Assembly (NCBI RefSeq): GCF_014651075.1
Contig: NZ_BMWE01000014.1
Location: 1-64,000 of the forward strand
Source of the DNA: Streptomyces djakartensis
GTDB taxonomy: Bacteria; Actinomycetota; Actinomycetes; Streptomycetales; Streptomycetaceae
Length of the DNA stretch: 64,000 nucleotides
Direction: 5' to 3'
Within the stretch, counting starts at the first letter, position 1. The number at the start of each line of letters is the position of its first letter. The position numbers and the translations under genes were made by a program. The notes beneath the pieces are model-generated. The model did not search any database. It saw only the letters and a program-made list of their open reading frames with translations, and was not told the origin of the DNA. Shown here piece after piece: positions 48,683 through 56,871 of the stretch.

Positions 48683-50584
48683 GTGGTGTCGGGGGTGTTG
48701 AGCGTGCAGGCGTTGACCGACGACGATCCGCGGCAGGTGGGCGAGTACCAGCTGTTACGCCGCCTGGGTGCGGGCGGCATGGGCCGTGTGTATCTCGGGC
48801 GGTCGCCCACCGGTAAGTGGATCGCGGTCAAGATGGTGAAAGAGGAGTGGGTCAGCTCTCCGGGCTTCCGGGAACGGTTCAAGCGCGAGGTCCGTGCGTC
48901 GCGGGTGGTCTCCGGGCCGGGCACGGTGCAGGTGCTGACCAGCGACCCGGACGCGCCCGTGCCCTGGCTGGCCTCCGACTACGTACCGGGGCCCTCACTC
49001 GACGAGGCTGTGCGCGGCCATGGTCCGCTGCCCGTGCCCGCTTTGTGGCGGCTGCTCTCGGGGCTGGCCGAGGCCCTGGGCACGGTGCATGCGTGCGGGC
49101 TCGTCCACCGTGACCTGAAACCGGCGAACGTGCTGCTGTCCGCCGACGGACCACTGCTGATCGACTTCGGGATCGCCCGCGCCGCCGAAGACGTGGCACT
49201 CACCAGAACGGGTGTTCCTGTCGGCACGTCCGGTTACATGTCGCCGGAGCAGTGGCAGGGGCGGGGGCGGGAGATACGGGGCGCCAGCGACGTCTTCTCG
49301 CTCGGCGTGGTCCTGGCATTCGCGGCCACCGGGTTCAATCCGTTCGGGTCTGGAGCGGGGGTGGACTACCGGATCGTGCACGAGGAGCCGGACCTGAGCG
49401 GTGTGCCGGACGACCTCGCGGCGGTGGTGCGCAAGTGCCTGGCCAAGCAGCCCGGGCGCCGTCCCTCCCCCGAGGAACTGTGCGCCTGGACGGAGGAGCA
49501 CGGCGCCGGACCCGCACACTGGCCGCCCGCCTCCATCGCGTCGGAGATCGCCCGGAGGAGCGAGCAACTGCTCAGCCTCGAGGCCGCCGATCGGGACGCG
49601 GGGACGGGACATGACCGGGGCGGGGTTCCTCCAGGCACTGCGGCCACCGCACCCGTCGATGCCGTTCCCCCGGCCACCGCCGTCTCACCGACCGCCGACC
49701 CGCCGCCGGTCACAACGGTCGCGGCGGTCACGGCGGATCCACCTCCGCCGACGGTCACTGAGTGCTCCCCCATTGCAGACCTGCCCACAGCCACGACCCC
49801 GAGAGCCCCGATCACACCACCCACGGTCGAACCGCCGACCGCTGTCGCCCCACCTCCGACCGCTGTCGCCACACCAGCCGGCTTCGCCAGTCCTTCCGGC
49901 TTCCCCCACCCGACGTACGCGGGTCCACCGCCGTCCCCCCGGCCGCCGTCGAAGGAGCCGGGGCTGTCGGCACGCACCGCGCCGGCCAGTGACCCGGCAG
50001 AGCAGTGCTGGATAGCGCCCTGGGTGCGCGGCTGGCTGCTGGGCCACCCGCTGCTGAGCCTGTTCGGCTTGCTGCCGATGACCGTCCTGTTGGTGGTGGG
50101 ACCCGCCCTCAAGGCACAGGCGCGCGAGCATCCGACGACGGACAAGAACCCGCGTTGGTGGCTGGAATTGCACCATTGGGCGATGGAGGACGACGGGTGG
50201 CGGGTGCCGTTGACGGTGATCCTCATCGTCGCACTGGCAGCACTGCAGTACTTCCGTGCACGGCTCGGGCGCCGTTCCCTGGGCGGCATCCGGACGTGGG
50301 CCGCCGCCATCGGCGGCTTCTGGCTGCTGTGGTCGGTCATGGTGCCGCAGACCATGTTCTGGGTCATGGGGGTGGGCGACGCTACCGAGGAAGACCTGAT
50401 GAGCGCTTGGGCGTTCAACACCGTGAGTGTCACGTGGTGGACTTTGTTGGCCCTCACACTGGTGGCGCCGTTCACGGCGGTGGCGGGCTTGGTTCGCGTG
50501 CTGCGCGGATTCTTCGGTGACGTAGGCCGACCGAGACGGCCCACCGTGGTGGCCGGGACGGGCAGACGCTCGTCCTATGGCTGA
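48683..50584 (+). CDS. Transmembrane Ser/Thr protein kinase (PknB-like)
   Basis: 633 aa. Kinase domain in about the first 290: glycine loop LGAGGMGRVYLG, Lys of WIAVKMVKEE, HRDLKPANVLL (catalytic loop), LIDFGIARA (DFG), the activation-loop GTSGYMSPEQW and DVFSLGVVLAFAATG. A 130-residue Pro/Thr/Ala linker follows, then a C-terminal module with three or four membrane segments (LFGLLPMTVLLVVGPALK, VPLTVILIVALAALQYF, AAIGGFWLLWSVM, WWTLLALTLVAPFTAVAGLV) separated by a short WWLELHHW loop. No extracytoplasmic PASTA domains. Several GTG/TTG codons near the 5' end make the start uncertain. Confidence 0.9.
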   Translation: MVSGVLSVQALTDDDPRQVGEYQLLRRLGAGGMGRVYLGRSPTGKWIAVKMVKEEWVSSPGFRERFKREVRASRVVSGPGTVQVLTSDPDAPVPWLASDYVPGPSLDEAVRGHGPLPVPALWRLLSGLAEALGTVHACGLVHRDLKPANVLLSADGPLLIDFGIARAAEDVALTRTGVPVGTSGYMSPEQWQGRGREIRGASDVFSLGVVLAFAATGFNPFGSGAGVDYRIVHEEPDLSGVPDDLAAVVRKCLAKQPGRRPSPEELCAWTEEHGAGPAHWPPASIASEIARRSEQLLSLEAADRDAGTGHDRGGVPPGTAATAPVDAVPPATAVSPTADPPPVTTVAAVTADPPPPTVTECSPIADLPTATTPRAPITPPTVEPPTAVAPPPTAVATPAGFASPSGFPHPTYAGPPPSPRPPSKEPGLSARTAPASDPAEQCWIAPWVRGWLLGHPLLSLFGLLPMTVLLVVGPALKAQAREHPTTDKNPRWWLELHHWAMEDDGWRVPLTVILIVALAALQYFRARLGRRSLGGIRTWAAAIGGFWLLWSVMVPQTMFWVMGVGDATEEDLMSAWAFNTVSVTWWTLLALTLVAPFTAVAGLVRVLRGFFGDVGRPRRPTVVAGTGRRSSYG

Positions 50585-50619
50585 GTTCGACTGCCACGCC
50601 ATCGGAGCCGCGACCGTCC

Positions 50620-50905
50620 TGGCCAACAGCAGAACTCGTACACCGCGTGCAGTCCGGCCGCGGCCTCTGTGTCGAAGCAGGCTCGCAGGCCGAGCACGGC
50701 CCAGCCCGGATGGAACGTCTCGCTCACGCGCCGTTCGCCCATCGCCCACTTCAGGCCCCACCGGGCCAGCTCGAGGATCGCCGGTCCGAGTTCCTCGCCC
50801 GCCTCGGTGAGGGCGTACGCGGGGGTGCGAGCGGGCGCAGGAAGCGTGATCTTGTGCGCCAGTCCCTCGCGCTCCAGGTGTTTTAAGCGGGCGGCCAGCA
50901 GCGGG
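50620..50905 (-). pseudogene. HxlR-family regulator fragment, 5'-truncated
   Basis: The reverse strand reads SPLLAARLKHLEREGLAHKI, LPAPARTPAYALTEAGEELG and PAILELARWGLKWAMGERR, which is the recognition helix and wing of HxlR-type regulators. A frameshift near 50720 then gives SETFHPGWAVLGLRACFDTE in another frame. The first about 35 residues are missing: the sequence ends at 50905, where the divergent Ohr fragment begins directly. Not functional. Confidence 0.75.
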
Positions 50906-50917
50906 GACGGTGAGGGC

Positions 50918-51217
50918 GTGAACCCCGAGCAGCTCTTCGCGATCGGTTACGCCGCCTGCTTCGGAATGACGCTCGCCCTGGTCGGGCAGCGCGGCAAGCT
51001 AAAGGCGGACGACGCGGAGATCGACTCGTCCGTCTCACTGATCCCCGTCGGCGGCGGCCGCTTCCAGATCGGCGTCGAATTGCGGATCTCGCTGCCCTCG
51101 GTCACCGAGGAGCAGGCGGTCGGACTGGTCAGGACGGCCCATCAGGTCTGTCCGTACTCCAGTGCCACGCGTGACAACATCGACGTGACACTGGTGGTCA
51201 ACGGAACCCGGCTGTGA
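50918..51217 (+). pseudogene. Ohr/OsmC-family peroxidase, N-terminally truncated
   Basis: NPEQLFAIGYAACFGMTLAL, RFQIGVELRISLPSVTEEQA and RTAHQVCPYSSATRDNIDVT are the C-terminal two thirds of an organic hydroperoxide resistance protein. Both redox cysteines (ACFG and VCPYS) remain, but the N-terminal 40-45 residues (dimer strand region and active-site Arg) are missing. The possible GTG start at 50918 would yield a 99-aa protein that is unlikely to fold. The 5' end abuts the HxlR fragment, so the shared divergent promoter is gone. Confidence 0.75.
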
Positions 51218-51635
51218 CATCGCCGCGCCGTCACCTCGCGAGCCGCGTTTCTTCGTGGACGCCCGTGTGAGCAGCTTCCTGCCCGGTTCCCGGCGGGGCA
51301 CCGCCCCGCGCCGGAACAGCCGCTTCGAGAGCGGCCTCGCCGGCGGCCTGCTCGGCCTTGACCCTGGCCTTGTCGCTGGCGCACACGCTGCTCACCCTCC
51401 TCGGTTTCCGGTACCGAGGTGCTGACTGTGCGCATGACCCCTCACCATGCCGACAAACCCCAGGTCACAACCATGCATTGAGTGATCGTCACTGTGTGAT
51501 TGCGGTGCATCAGACGCCCGAGAGGGGGAAGTGTGAGCGGGCGCGCACCTGCCCTTCATCCCATGAAAGAAACTCCTCTTTTGTGTGCTTGTAGGAGTGA
51601 TGTAAGGGCATCCGGTGGTCAGGAGGTTGATAACG
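51218..51635. other. Intergenic; leader of the small membrane gene
   Basis: About 400 bases. A reverse-strand tail (KARVKAEQAAGEAALEA near 51290-51360) has helical character but no start. The last 15 bases hold the aggagg ribosome site of the gene at 51636. Confidence 0.35.
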
Positions 51636-51806
51636 ATGGTTCCCCTGCTTCTGGTTCTTCTTCTGGCTCTGATCCTCTTCGGTGCGGGCTTCGCGCTGAA
51701 GGCGCTGTGGTGGATCGCGGTGATCGTGCTGATCGTGTGGTTGCTGGGCTTCGTCATGCGGTCCGCGGACGGCGCAGGCCGCAAGGGCCGCTGGTACCGC
51801 TGGTAG
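51636..51806 (+). CDS. Small hydrophobic membrane protein, 56 aa
   Basis: MVPLLLVLLLALILFGAGFA and LKALWWIAVIVLIVWLLGFV form two membrane segments, and the tail ADGAGRKGRWYRW is basic. Shine-Dalgarno aggagg lies 9 bases before the ATG at 51636, so the earlier in-frame GTG is unlikely to be used. This type of hydrophobic mini-protein is common in Streptomyces and related to stress-induced Lmo0937-like proteins. A perfect terminator follows. Confidence 0.8.
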   Translation: MVPLLLVLLLALILFGAGFALKALWWIAVIVLIVWLLGFVMRSADGAGRKGRWYRW

Positions 51807-51850
51807 ACACAGATCCTCAACGTGAGGAGCGCTGCCCGTAACAGAGGTTG

Positions 51851-51885
51851 ACGTGGGGCCCGGCCGGGCAGGCCGGGCCCCACGT
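51851..51885. terminator. Perfect 15-bp terminator hairpin
   Basis: acgtggggcccggcc (51851-51865) and its exact complement ggccgggccccacgt (51871-51885), loop gggca. Located 45 bases after the stop of the small membrane gene. Confidence 0.88.
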
Positions 51886-51997
51886 CATATAACGGAACAC
51901 GCCGAGAAGGGCACAGCTACGGAAGTTGCTGGAGTGCGGTGGAGAGGGGGCGACGGTCAGTCGTCGACGAGATCGAGCTGGGCAGCACAGGCATCCG

Positions 51998-52401
51998 CTA
52001 CCCGAGTCCTTCGAGACGGCGGGCAGCTTTGATCTCGCTGATCCTGGCAGCTGTCATCGGGGTCCACTCCCTCCTCCGTCCAGCGGCACGGAGGGCTTCT
52101 CCAACCTCGCTGAGCTTCACGGAGGACAACACGCCCGCCCGCTCGATCAGGTCGTCCCGGGCCACGGTGGTGAGCCATGTGCACGGAGTAAAGCCTGGAC
52201 GCGGGAACGCGAACCGCAGCACGCCTTCGAAGGGCAGTCCTTCCGAGGCTCCTACGGCCACTTCGACGCCCAGGCCGCTGAGGTCGACGCCCGCTGGGGC
52301 AACGACCTGCATCGCCTGAAAGCCGGATGACTCCTCGTCCGAGAGCAGCACGACCGGGCGTCGCTCTCGAAGTCGACCCACCAGACCTCACCGCGTTGCA
52401 T
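51998..52401 (-). pseudogene. MazF/PemK-family toxin, frameshifted
   Basis: The ATG at 52401 starts MQRGEVWWVDFESDA, the typical MazF N-terminus (RGEVWWVDF). At 52357-52362 one base is missing, and the protein continues in the next frame as RRPVVLLSDEESSGFQAMQV and ends ISEIKAARRLEGLG. The middle segment FTPCTWLTTVARDDLIERAG and SSVKLSEVGEALR fit the family C-terminus. No antitoxin gene lies upstream. MazF toxins cut mRNA; this copy would give only a short peptide. Confidence 0.7.
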
Positions 52402-52929
52402 GTGTCCTCCTGGCACGAGACGGCGGGCGAACGCTGCGTGCCCCGTGCGGGACACGGAAGGGATGCGGCCCCGTCTTCGCACGTCGTGACCGAGGGGCGG
52501 TGAAGACGGGCGCGGCCACCGTTGATCATCAGTGTGTGAAGACTGAAGATCATGCGGTGGCCGCGAGTCACAGCGTAGACCCTGCCCGCTGGCAGGAGGC
52601 GTGCGAGGTCCACATTCCGGATAGCGGGCCGGTTCGCGCGGGTTGAACTCCGGTGTTGGATGCGGGACTTGGTGCTGGGACTGCTGTCGGACCTGCCGCG
52701 CAAGAGCTGCTGGAGCATCGCCGAATCGAACGTGGTGATGGTCAGCAGGAGTTCCATCCCGATGCCGCATTCGGGGCAGGTGTGCGCCACGGTCGGGACG
52801 GCCGTCTTCCTCACCCGATTATCTGCAGTCCGTCCTCGGCCTGAGCCCCTTCAAGGCCGAGCTGTGGAGCCGGTATCCACCGCCGGAGCAGCCATCATGG
52901 CCCGAATGGCGTCCGGCTGCCGGTGCTGC
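52402..52929. other. Gene-poor stretch with short relics
   Basis: About 530 bases. The reverse strand reads VAHTCPECGIGMELLLTITT near 52740-52800 (a CxxC knuckle) and the plus strand reads DYLQSVLGLSPFKAELWSRY near 52820-52880; neither has a start or ribosome site. Probably remains of genes. Confidence 0.35.
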
Positions 52930-53340
52930 TCAGGGGGTTGGTGCAGGTGCCTGCACCAGGTCGAGTGCCATCTCGCTGAAGGCGCGAACGCGGGCTGTCG
53001 CACCGTCGGCGGGCCATACCAGGCCCCAGTCCACTGGCACGGCGTTCTCGAAGGGGACATAGACGACGTCGGGGCGGGCGAAGTAGCGCCTTGTGTGGGC
53101 GCCGACGGCGAAAGCCCCCTCCCCTGCGCCGACGAGGGTCAGCGTCTCGTTGAACGTCATCGCCGACGGACCGAGTGCGATCGGTCTTCCAGCGGGGGTC
53201 CGGCGGGGCGTACGGTCCTCGCGCAGGGAGTCCGGCAGCGTCTCGGGAATCTGCAACAGGGTCACACGAGCCAGATCCTCGAGGGAGAGGGGCGCGCGGC
53301 GGGCGAACGGATGCCCTGTCGGTACGGCGAGCATGCGTGC
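52930..53340 (-). pseudogene. LysR-family regulator, C-terminal part only
   Basis: MLAVPTGHPFARRAPLSLED, LARVTLLQIPETLPDSLRED, GPSAMTFNETLTLVGAGEGA and PDVVYVPFENAVPVDWGLVW are the second half of a LysR inducer-binding domain. The DNA-binding domain and half of the sensor are missing; the sequence starts at about 53340, exactly where the divergent VOC fragment begins. The stop at 52930 is intact. Not functional. Confidence 0.75.
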
Positions 53341-53626
53341 CCTCCTCATGCTGGGTCCGCCAGGCGCCGCCTGGCACATCGAGCTGACCCACGACCCCGA
53401 CAACCCGCTGGAGCCGACCCCGACAGCGGACGACCTCCTTGTCCTCTACCTGGGCGAGCCAGCGGACGAGTCGCTGATCGGCCGCCTGGTGGCGGCCGGC
53501 GGTATCCGTGTTCCGGCGCACAACCCGTACTGGGACGAGCACGGCGTGACGATCACCGACCCCGACGGCTACCGCCTGGTGCTCTGCTCCCGCACCTGGG
53601 CATCAGCAGCGTTCAGCGAGTCATGA
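53340..53626 (+). pseudogene. VOC-family (glyoxalase-like) protein, C-terminal half
   Basis: MLGPPGAAWHIELTHDPDNP, PTADDLLVLYLGEPADESLI, AAGGIRVPAHNPYWDEHGVT and DPDGYRLVLCSRTW are the second beta-alpha-beta-beta-beta unit of a vicinal-oxygen-chelate protein, including His (IELTHD) and Asp/Glu positions. The first module is absent and the 5' end joins the LysR fragment with no promoter or ribosome site. A very strong hairpin follows the stop. Confidence 0.75.
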
Positions 53627-53628
53627 GC

Positions 53629-53672
53629 GCGGCCAGGTCGGCGGCGGCCGTGCCCGCCGCCGACCTGGCCGC
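53629..53672. terminator. Perfect 19-bp terminator hairpin
   Basis: gcggccaggtcggcggcgg at 53629-53647 pairs without mismatch with 53654-53672, loop of 6. It begins two bases after the VOC stop codon. It is one of the strongest hairpins in the window and shows that the VOC gene was once a full transcription unit. Confidence 0.9.
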
Positions 53673-53689
53673 ACCGATCCTGCACGGAA

Positions 53690-53900
53690 CGGTCCACCAG
53701 TGCTGTGCGGCCGCAACCGCAAGAATCACCGAGGGCGACACCACCTGTTACGGGACGCAGCATGTCGAGGTCGACGACGCAATCCCGCAGGCGGCTGCCG
53801 TGCGGCCGCCTCCAGCGAGGCAGCCGGGGAGCCGACCACCGCCCTTCGACTCTGAGGCGTACAAGCAGCGCAACACCGGGCCAGGAATACCTCGACCTCC
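53690..53900 (+). pseudogene. IS5-family transposase 3' relic
   Basis: RPPPFDSEAYKQRNT near 53835-53880 matches RPPGFDADAYKQRNT of the element at 58238-59160. The following VERCINRLKQWR expected in the family is missing: the match ends at the Thr. Upstream codons are too degraded to align by eye. A remnant of the same IS group. Confidence 0.6.
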
Positions 53901-54179
53901 CGGCAGAGGTACTCCGTGTTTTCGTCGGTATCAGCCCGGACAAGCTGGTCGGCACCGTGGTCGCTGACCTCATCCTCGGACCACCGCTGCGACAGTCGAG
54001 CCGGAACCGCCGCCAGGAAGACGCAAGTCCTGGGCGACGAGGCGCCGTGGCGCTCTGGCCGGTCAACGGTGCGCTGGGGTCAGGAGTTGCAAAGGTCAGC
54101 GCGATTCACGCCCGGGCCGGGGGGTGAAGACGTCGCTGCCATCATCAGTGACTTTCCGCGCCTGGCAGGATCGTCCCTC

Positions 54180-54917
54180 GTGAATATCATTCGTACATCC
54201 ACTCGGATAGGCGTGCGGCGGGGCTCGCTGTTCGCGGTACTCCTGGCCCTGCTCGGCACGGCGCTGCTCACCCTTCCCGGGAAGGCGGACGCCGCCGCCT
54301 TCCCTGACTGTCCCGCCGGCCGGTTCTGCCTCTACGACGGCAGCGGCGGGACCGGCACCCGCACGGATGTCACCGAGGGCGCCAAGGCCGAGCGGGACGC
54401 CGGCACCATCCTGTCCGTCAAGAACAACACCCGCATGTGGGCCTGCGTGTACGGCAGGCCCGAATACGGTGGCGGCCTTCAGACCGTCAGGCCGACCCAC
54501 GGCGACGAGTACGTCGTCGGCGGCACCCGCTGGATGGTCGGCTCGTACAAGCTGGTGCCCGCCAGAGCCCTGTGCTTCACCGGCTACGAGCGCTGCCAGG
54601 ACACCGAGGTCTGCACTTTCGCCGAGCGCAACGGGCGCGGCGCGATGACCGTTTTCGACAAGCCGGACACCGGCCCCAGCACCCATGACCACGGCAACAG
54701 TTACGGCCCCGAGGTCCCCTCCGCGTCCGTGTTCAACCAGACCGGCAAGCACCTCTGCTTCTACCCCACCGCCACGTACCAGGGCACGTGGCGGCAGGGC
54801 AGCACGACCTACGGCGCGTACGTGGTGCTGCGCGGCCAGAGCGTGACCGTGCCCGCCCCGTTCGCGGGCACCTTCCGCTCCCACGAGCTCGTCGACGGAA
54901 CCTCGGAGTGCCAGTGA
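54180..54917 (+). CDS. Secreted peptidase inhibitor I36-type protein
   Basis: 245 aa. GTG start 9 bases after agga. Signal peptide RGSLFAVLLALLGTALLTLP with cleavage near ADAAAF. The mature protein has FPDCPAGRFCLYDGSGGTGT and a second unit RCQDTEVCTFAERNGRGAMT; the C-x(5-6)-C-x-(Y/F) pattern recalls the beta-gamma crystallin-like inhibitor fold of SMPI (family I36), here apparently as repeated units with CFYPTATYQGTWRQGS. It inhibits metalloproteases if the family role holds. Its stop overlaps the start of the next gene. Confidence 0.7.
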   Translation: MNIIRTSTRIGVRRGSLFAVLLALLGTALLTLPGKADAAAFPDCPAGRFCLYDGSGGTGTRTDVTEGAKAERDAGTILSVKNNTRMWACVYGRPEYGGGLQTVRPTHGDEYVVGGTRWMVGSYKLVPARALCFTGYERCQDTEVCTFAERNGRGAMTVFDKPDTGPSTHDHGNSYGPEVPSASVFNQTGKHLCFYPTATYQGTWRQGSTTYGAYVVLRGQSVTVPAPFAGTFRSHELVDGTSECQ

Positions 54918-56401
54918 CCACGCCCCTGCGCCCGGCCCTCGCCCTGGCCGCCACCCTCACCACGGCCCTCGCCCTGACCACGTCGACCGCCACCGCCTCC
55001 ACCACGACGACCGAGCCCAGCCTGCTCGCCGCGAACTGGACGCAGACCGGCGTGCCCGGCGCCAAGGACCTCCCCGCCGGGATCACGGTCACCAACTGGA
55101 CCGAGAAGAACCTGGAGAACCGCACCAGACCCCGTCTCCTCCAAGTCGTCGAGATCGACCCCACCGCCGCTCCGCTCGACCTGCAGAGCACCGTCGGCGT
55201 GGAGGGCGACGGCCAGGCCGAGACGGTCGCCGACCAGCTCGCCGGGGTCAGCCCGGTGGCGTCCCGACACCCCCTGGTCGGCGTCAACGGCGGCCTGTTC
55301 AAGTCGGAACCCGCGCATCCGAAGCTGAGGACCACCAGCCGACCCGTCACCCTGCAGCACTTGGGCGTCTCGGTCACCGACGGCGTGCTGCACAGCGCCA
55401 GTTGCCTCGGCCCCGATGGCAAGGGCACGAACGGTGCCGTGATCCAGTACGGCGTCCCGTACATCACCAAGCTTCGCACGAAACTGAGCCTGACTCCGTC
55501 CGACGGATCCGCGACCGTGGCCTTCGACGACATCAACCGCGACCCCGGCCGGGCCCGCGGCTGCGCCCGCGACGGCGATGACGAGGCTCTCCCCGAGGAG
55601 CGGGTCGGCGGCCAGAAGGGCGTCTACGCCGACGCCGACGAGATCATCCTGTTCACCTCGGACTACAAGTACCCGGTGCCCAAGCCCGGCCTCGACCCGT
55701 ACGTCACCACGGACGACGACGAGGGCTACGAGGTCGTCCTCGGCCCCACCGGCAAGGTGACGGCCGCCCACCCGGGCCGCGGCGGCGGCAAGGACAGCAC
55801 CACCGAGGTCTACGTGCCGTCCGGAGGGCGCGTCCTGCAGGGTGTCGGCACGGGCGGCACTTGGCTGCGCGACCACGCGCGCCTCGGCAGCACGCTCACG
55901 ATCTCGCAGAAGCTGACCGACGAGCGGTTCGGTCGGGAGATCCCGCTGGGCCCGTCGGTCGACGTCGTCAGCTCCTTCCACCAGCTCCTGCGCGACGGCG
56001 CGGTCGCGCAGGAGCTGCGCAACAGCTGCGGAGCCACGGGCACCGGCGCCGACGGCACCCCCATCTGCACCGACTCCCGGGTAGCCCTCGGCACCAACGT
56101 GCGCGGCCACACAGTCCTCGTCACCCTGACGGGACAGCCCCAGCAGGACAACACCACCACCCACGAGGACGGGGCCTGGCTGCACGCGTGGGGCGAGCTC
56201 CTGGACTGCGAGGAACTCGGCCTGATCGACGCGCTCAACCTCGACGGCGGCGGCTCGGCGACCCTGATCACCGCCACCAGCACCGGCAGCACCGTCGTGA
56301 GCACCCCGCCTACGGACCGGGCGAACGGCGTGTACGTGCACCGGGCGGTCGCCGACGCCGTCTACGCCGGGATCAGCGGCTACGGCATGTACAAGAAGTG
56401 A
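54914..56401 (+). CDS. Secreted phosphodiester glycosidase (NAGPA-type)
   Basis: 495 aa. The GTG overlaps the TGA of the upstream gene (GTGA). Signal peptide LRPALALAATLTTALALTTS, then the NAGPA domain: HPLVGVNGGLFKSEPAHPKL (the NGG-F motif near residue 125), LRDGAVAQEL, RVALGTNVRGHTVLVTLTGQ and LIDALNLDGGGSATLITATS (LNLDGGGS, catalytic-site signature). An inserted acidic region (DADEIILFTSDYKYPVPKPG) is present. It removes GlcNAc-1-phosphate or similar from phosphodiesters, for example in cell-wall polymers. It is co-translated with the I36-type protein. Confidence 0.82.
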   Translation: MTTPLRPALALAATLTTALALTTSTATASTTTTEPSLLAANWTQTGVPGAKDLPAGITVTNWTEKNLENRTRPRLLQVVEIDPTAAPLDLQSTVGVEGDGQAETVADQLAGVSPVASRHPLVGVNGGLFKSEPAHPKLRTTSRPVTLQHLGVSVTDGVLHSASCLGPDGKGTNGAVIQYGVPYITKLRTKLSLTPSDGSATVAFDDINRDPGRARGCARDGDDEALPEERVGGQKGVYADADEIILFTSDYKYPVPKPGLDPYVTTDDDEGYEVVLGPTGKVTAAHPGRGGGKDSTTEVYVPSGGRVLQGVGTGGTWLRDHARLGSTLTISQKLTDERFGREIPLGPSVDVVSSFHQLLRDGAVAQELRNSCGATGTGADGTPICTDSRVALGTNVRGHTVLVTLTGQPQQDNTTTHEDGAWLHAWGELLDCEELGLIDALNLDGGGSATLITATSTGSTVVSTPPTDRANGVYVHRAVADAVYAGISGYGMYKK

Positions 56402-56871
56402 GCAGGGCTTTGCAGTGATACACACCGGCTCCCGCACACCTTTCGCGACACCGACGGCTGGGGGTGAACGGTCGCTGATGCCTCACGCTGCTCATCGCCT
56501 TCGGATGCAGCCTTCCAGCGGCAGGTTGGTTTCGTGCTCGTAAGGCGGGACCTTCGATCGCCCTGTGAACCCGTTGACTGTGGGGCCAGTTGACCAATGC
56601 AGCAGTGCCGAGGTCGACGTCGGCGAGGCCGCCCCAGGGCCGACGTCTCCAGTGGCCGGGAGGGGCGCATGGGGCCGAGGCAGCGGTCGGGCGGCCGACC
56701 TCCCGGCCCTTTGCCTCCGGAACTCCCCGTGCGACGCTCTCGGCTGGGTGGCTCCCCCTCCCCCGACCAGCTCGTCCCACGTGGTGCAGGACACGTTCAA
56801 GACAGGATTGCGCTGGGGAACGTGCAGGGAAGTCATAGGGGCGCCCATGACTGCCGTGAAGGGATTCCCCC
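56402..56871. other. Intergenic, no gene seen
   Basis: 470 bases between the glycosidase stop and the P450 start. No clear hairpin or gene. Promoter for the P450 is expected in the last 100 bases (agtcataggg-like patch at about 56831), but not certain. Confidence 0.4.
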
